DNA of 6,034 bases from DASUPK01 sp036520315 (GTDB taxonomy: Bacteria > Actinomycetota > Thermoleophilia > Solirubrobacterales > 70-9), in assembly GCA_036520315.1 (NCBI GenBank), contig DATDJZ010000212.1:1-6034 (forward strand), given 5' to 3'. Shown one piece after another: positions 3,995-6,034 of this stretch (position 1 is the stretch's first letter; the number at the start of each line of letters is the position of its first letter). The notes beneath the pieces were generated by a model. The model did no database searches. It saw nothing but the letters and a program-made list of their open reading frames with translations, and was not told where the DNA came from. The position numbers were made by a program, and so were the translations under genes.

Positions 3995-6034
3995 GTGAGC
4001 CTCGCGGGGAGAGCGGCCGGGGGTGCCGCCATGCTCGTCATCGCGCTGGCTGCGCTCCCGGCGCCTGCGGCTGATGGGGCCGGCACGCCGGCAACGGAAT
4101 CAGCAAAGCCCGTGCCGGCCCGATCCGCCTGGAAGCGCTACGTGATCGACCCCGGCAAGGTCGTCTATCCGAAGGCGGTCTACGTGCTGGCGGGGTCGCC
4201 GGAGACGATCCGGAACACCGGCGGCTTGAAGGCGCGCGGCGGCGGGGCCACCACGATCACCTCGGCAGGCGTCGACTCGAGCGGCGTCGGCGTCCCGGCC
4301 CTCCTGCTCGACCTGGGCGCGAACGTAGGCGGCTACGTCGAGATCGGCATCCGGGCCTCCAGCGGAGCGCCGATCCGGCTCGGCTACTCCGAGACGCTCG
4401 ACTACATGACGCCAGCGGGTGACGTCCCAAGCCTCGGCCTGTCGTTCGGCCAGAGCGACGATCCGGACGGCCGGACCGACGTCTTCCAGGTCACCGGTCC
4501 GGCGGAGCTGCGCTCGCCCGGCATTCGCGGGGCACAGCGCCTCATCGCCCTTCAGCTCGACGGCGCCGGCAGCGCCTCGATCGACTACGTCCGCGTCCGG
4601 ACCGAGCACCTCCATCCGAGCCCTCGTCGGTATAGCGGCTACTTCTACTCGAGTGATCCGCTGCTCAACCGAATCTGGTTTGCGAGTGCGTACACCTTCG
4701 CGATGAACTCCGTCAGAGACCTGCGCCCCGGTTTCGGGTTCAGCGGAACGATCGTGACCGACGGGGCCAAGCGGGATCGCCTGATCTGGGCGGGCGACCT
4801 GGGGATGGAGAACCTGGTCGGCAATTACGCGCTCCGGTCCGCCCCGAACATCCTCCGGCGCTCCCTGCAGGCGTTCAGCTGCCTACAGCTCGCCGACGGC
4901 CAGCTCTCACCTGCCGCGCAGATCGCGGTTCAGTGCCCGAGAAATCCCGCGCCGGTCCCCGACGCATCCGCCTTCCCCGCCACTGCCCAGCCTGCTGCCG
5001 GTAACGGCGCCCTGCGGCTGCCGCAGTACACGGCGGCCTGGATCATCGCGCTCCGCGACTACTACTTCTTCACAGGCGACCGGCGGTTCGCGCACCGGAT
5101 GATGCCCGTGGTCCGTCGTGCGCTCGCCTACTTCCTTGCCAACCTGGACGGCGGCCTGTTCCGGACGCCCTCGGATCCGATGACGATCAACTGGCACCCA
5201 CCTGATCTGGCAGGCGGGATCGACGCCCACACCAACGCCTCGCTCTACCGGGCGCTGATCGCCGCAGCCGCGTTGGAGCGGAGTGTGGGGAAGGGCCGCC
5301 CCGCCGCGAAGCTCGACCTGGGGCACGCCGAGGCCCTGCGGGGGGCCATCCTGGCTCGCCTCTGGGATCCGCAGGCGGGGGCCTTTATCGGCAACACCGA
5401 CGACCCGCTTCGCAACCACACCCAGGACGCGCAGGTCGAGGCGATTCTCGCCGGTCTCACCAGCCCGAGCCGATCGCAGCAGGCTCTCCACTTCATCGAC
5501 TCCAACCTGCTGACGCCGTTCGGCGTCGCCAACGGCCAATTCGACAACGATCCGTACACGGGCAGGTACATCTCGCCCTTCATCTCCGCGACGGAGGTGA
5601 TGGCGCGCTTCTCGCTCGGAGACGCCAACGGCGCGCTCAACCTGATTGGGCGGACCTGGGGGCGGATGCTCGCCGTGGGACCCGGCACCGTGTGGGAGCG
5701 CATGCGGCTCGATGGCATGCCCAACTCGGGCGCCGTCTCGCTGGCGCATGGGTGGAGCGCCGGCCCGGTTCCCGGCCTCTCCGCGTACGTGCTCGGCATC
5801 CGGCCGACGGCTCCGGGATACCGGCACTGGGTCGTCGCGCCGCAGCCCGGCTACCTGCGCTTCGCCCAGGGCGAGGCACCGACGCCGCGCGGGCCGATCG
5901 CCTCGCGGTGGAGCCGCGGCGGCCGGTCGTTCAAGCTCACCGTCACCGCCCCGCGCGACACCTCCGGGGTGGTGGAGCTGCCCGTGCAGGGGCGCACACG
6001 GATGGTCGCGCGCGACGGCAAGGTCGTCTGGTCC
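3995..6034 (+). CDS. Secreted GH78-type alpha-L-rhamnosidase-like glycosidase (3' end outside window)
   Basis: GH78 enzymes release terminal alpha-L-rhamnose from plant glycosides and polysaccharides by an inverting mechanism. All 680 visible codons are open. Residues 1-26 form a signal peptide: an Arg in the N-region, hydrophobic core AAMLVIALAAL, then PAPA-A before cleavage near 25-26. An N-terminal beta-sandwich follows (about 45-210; VPALLLDLGANVGGYVEIGI, RLGYSETLDY). The six-hairpin (alpha/alpha)6 barrel is about 215-595, with FYSSDPLLNRIWFAS and the signature TDGAKRDRLIWAGD: D256, D261, W265 and D268 align with the GH78 acid site. TVWERM gives E568, the expected general base. The C-terminal beta-sandwich starts at GIRPTAPGY (601-609), so only the last part is missing. 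The general-acid position is Asp (D261) rather than the usual Glu. C296 and C314 could form a disulfide. The GTG start is set by the signal peptide and the -10 box. Exact substrate is not certain; a related unsaturated or modified glycoside is possible. Confidence 0.9.
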   Translation, partial: MSLAGRAAGGAAMLVIALAALPAPAADGAGTPATESAKPVPARSAWKRYVIDPGKVVYPKAVYVLAGSPETIRNTGGLKARGGGATTITSAGVDSSGVGVPALLLDLGANVGGYVEIGIRASSGAPIRLGYSETLDYMTPAGDVPSLGLSFGQSDDPDGRTDVFQVTGPAELRSPGIRGAQRLIALQLDGAGSASIDYVRVRTEHLHPSPRRYSGYFYSSDPLLNRIWFASAYTFAMNSVRDLRPGFGFSGTIVTDGAKRDRLIWAGDLGMENLVGNYALRSAPNILRRSLQAFSCLQLADGQLSPAAQIAVQCPRNPAPVPDASAFPATAQPAAGNGALRLPQYTAAWIIALRDYYFFTGDRRFAHRMMPVVRRALAYFLANLDGGLFRTPSDPMTINWHPPDLAGGIDAHTNASLYRALIAAAALERSVGKGRPAAKLDLGHAEALRGAILARLWDPQAGAFIGNTDDPLRNHTQDAQVEAILAGLTSPSRSQQALHFIDSNLLTPFGVANGQFDNDPYTGRYISPFISATEVMARFSLGDANGALNLIGRTWGRMLAVGPGTVWERMRLDGMPNSGAVSLAHGWSAGPVPGLSAYVLGIRPTAPGYRHWVVAPQPGYLRFAQGEAPTPRGPIASRWSRGGRSFKLTVTAPRDTSGVVELPVQGRTRMVARDGKVVWS

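Noticed and set aside
3424..4086. 220-codon minus-strand frame covering the small gene
   Set aside because: It overlaps the end of the hotdog gene, all of the small gene and the signal peptide of the glycosidase; composition is that of a shadow frame. The plus-strand small gene has a promoter box and a better protein-like sequence, though it is the least certain gene here.
4907..5827. 306-codon open frame on the minus strand
   Set aside because: It lies wholly inside the glycosidase gene, whose catalytic and C-terminal domains are clear. Its Arg/Gly/Val-rich low-information translation is typical of an antisense shadow in high-GC DNA.

Overview
The window reads as chromosomal DNA from a high-G+C bacterium, most likely an actinobacterium. 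Codon third positions are almost all G or C. GTG starts are common, Lon and the TetR regulator look actinobacterial, and the start codons sit directly behind TANNNT boxes, as in leaderless actinobacterial transcripts. A Thermoleophilia/Solirubrobacterales-type soil lineage is my guess, but the sequence alone does not prove it. I see no RNA gene, insertion sequence, CRISPR array or phage gene.

Layout: the left 953 bases hold the 5' part of a minus-strand lon gene (ATP-dependent protease). It runs off the left edge just before the Walker A motif. A 104-base divergent intergenic region follows. Five plus-strand genes then lie close together: a metallo-beta-lactamase-fold hydrolase (1058-1759), a TetR-family regulator (1814-2416), a tandem double-hotdog PaaI-type thioesterase-like protein (2457-3557), a small unrecognised 118-residue protein (3589-3945), and a secreted GH78-type alpha-L-rhamnosidase-like glycosidase (3995 to the right edge). 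The last gene is open at its 3' end but already includes most of the expected domains.

The five plus-strand genes are separated by only 31-54 bases, which would normally suggest an operon. However, each start codon is preceded at 6-7 bases by its own TANNNT hexamer, the layout of a leaderless promoter, and none has a convincing Shine-Dalgarno sequence. Each gene may therefore be transcribed from its own first codon. Three of the gaps also contain GC-rich inverted repeats abutting the -10 box or lying in the -35 region. These are candidate operators, and the TetR protein is the obvious candidate to bind some of them.

Functionally, the TetR regulator, the hotdog protein and the metallo-hydrolase could form a small acyl-CoA, ester or lactone metabolism locus, but this rests on proximity only. 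The rhamnosidase is probably an independent secreted carbohydrate-degrading enzyme, and lon is housekeeping protein quality control. Nothing here amounts to a clear new multi-gene system. The most distinctive features are the uniform leaderless promoter layout and the nested inverted repeats around the -10 box of the unknown small gene.
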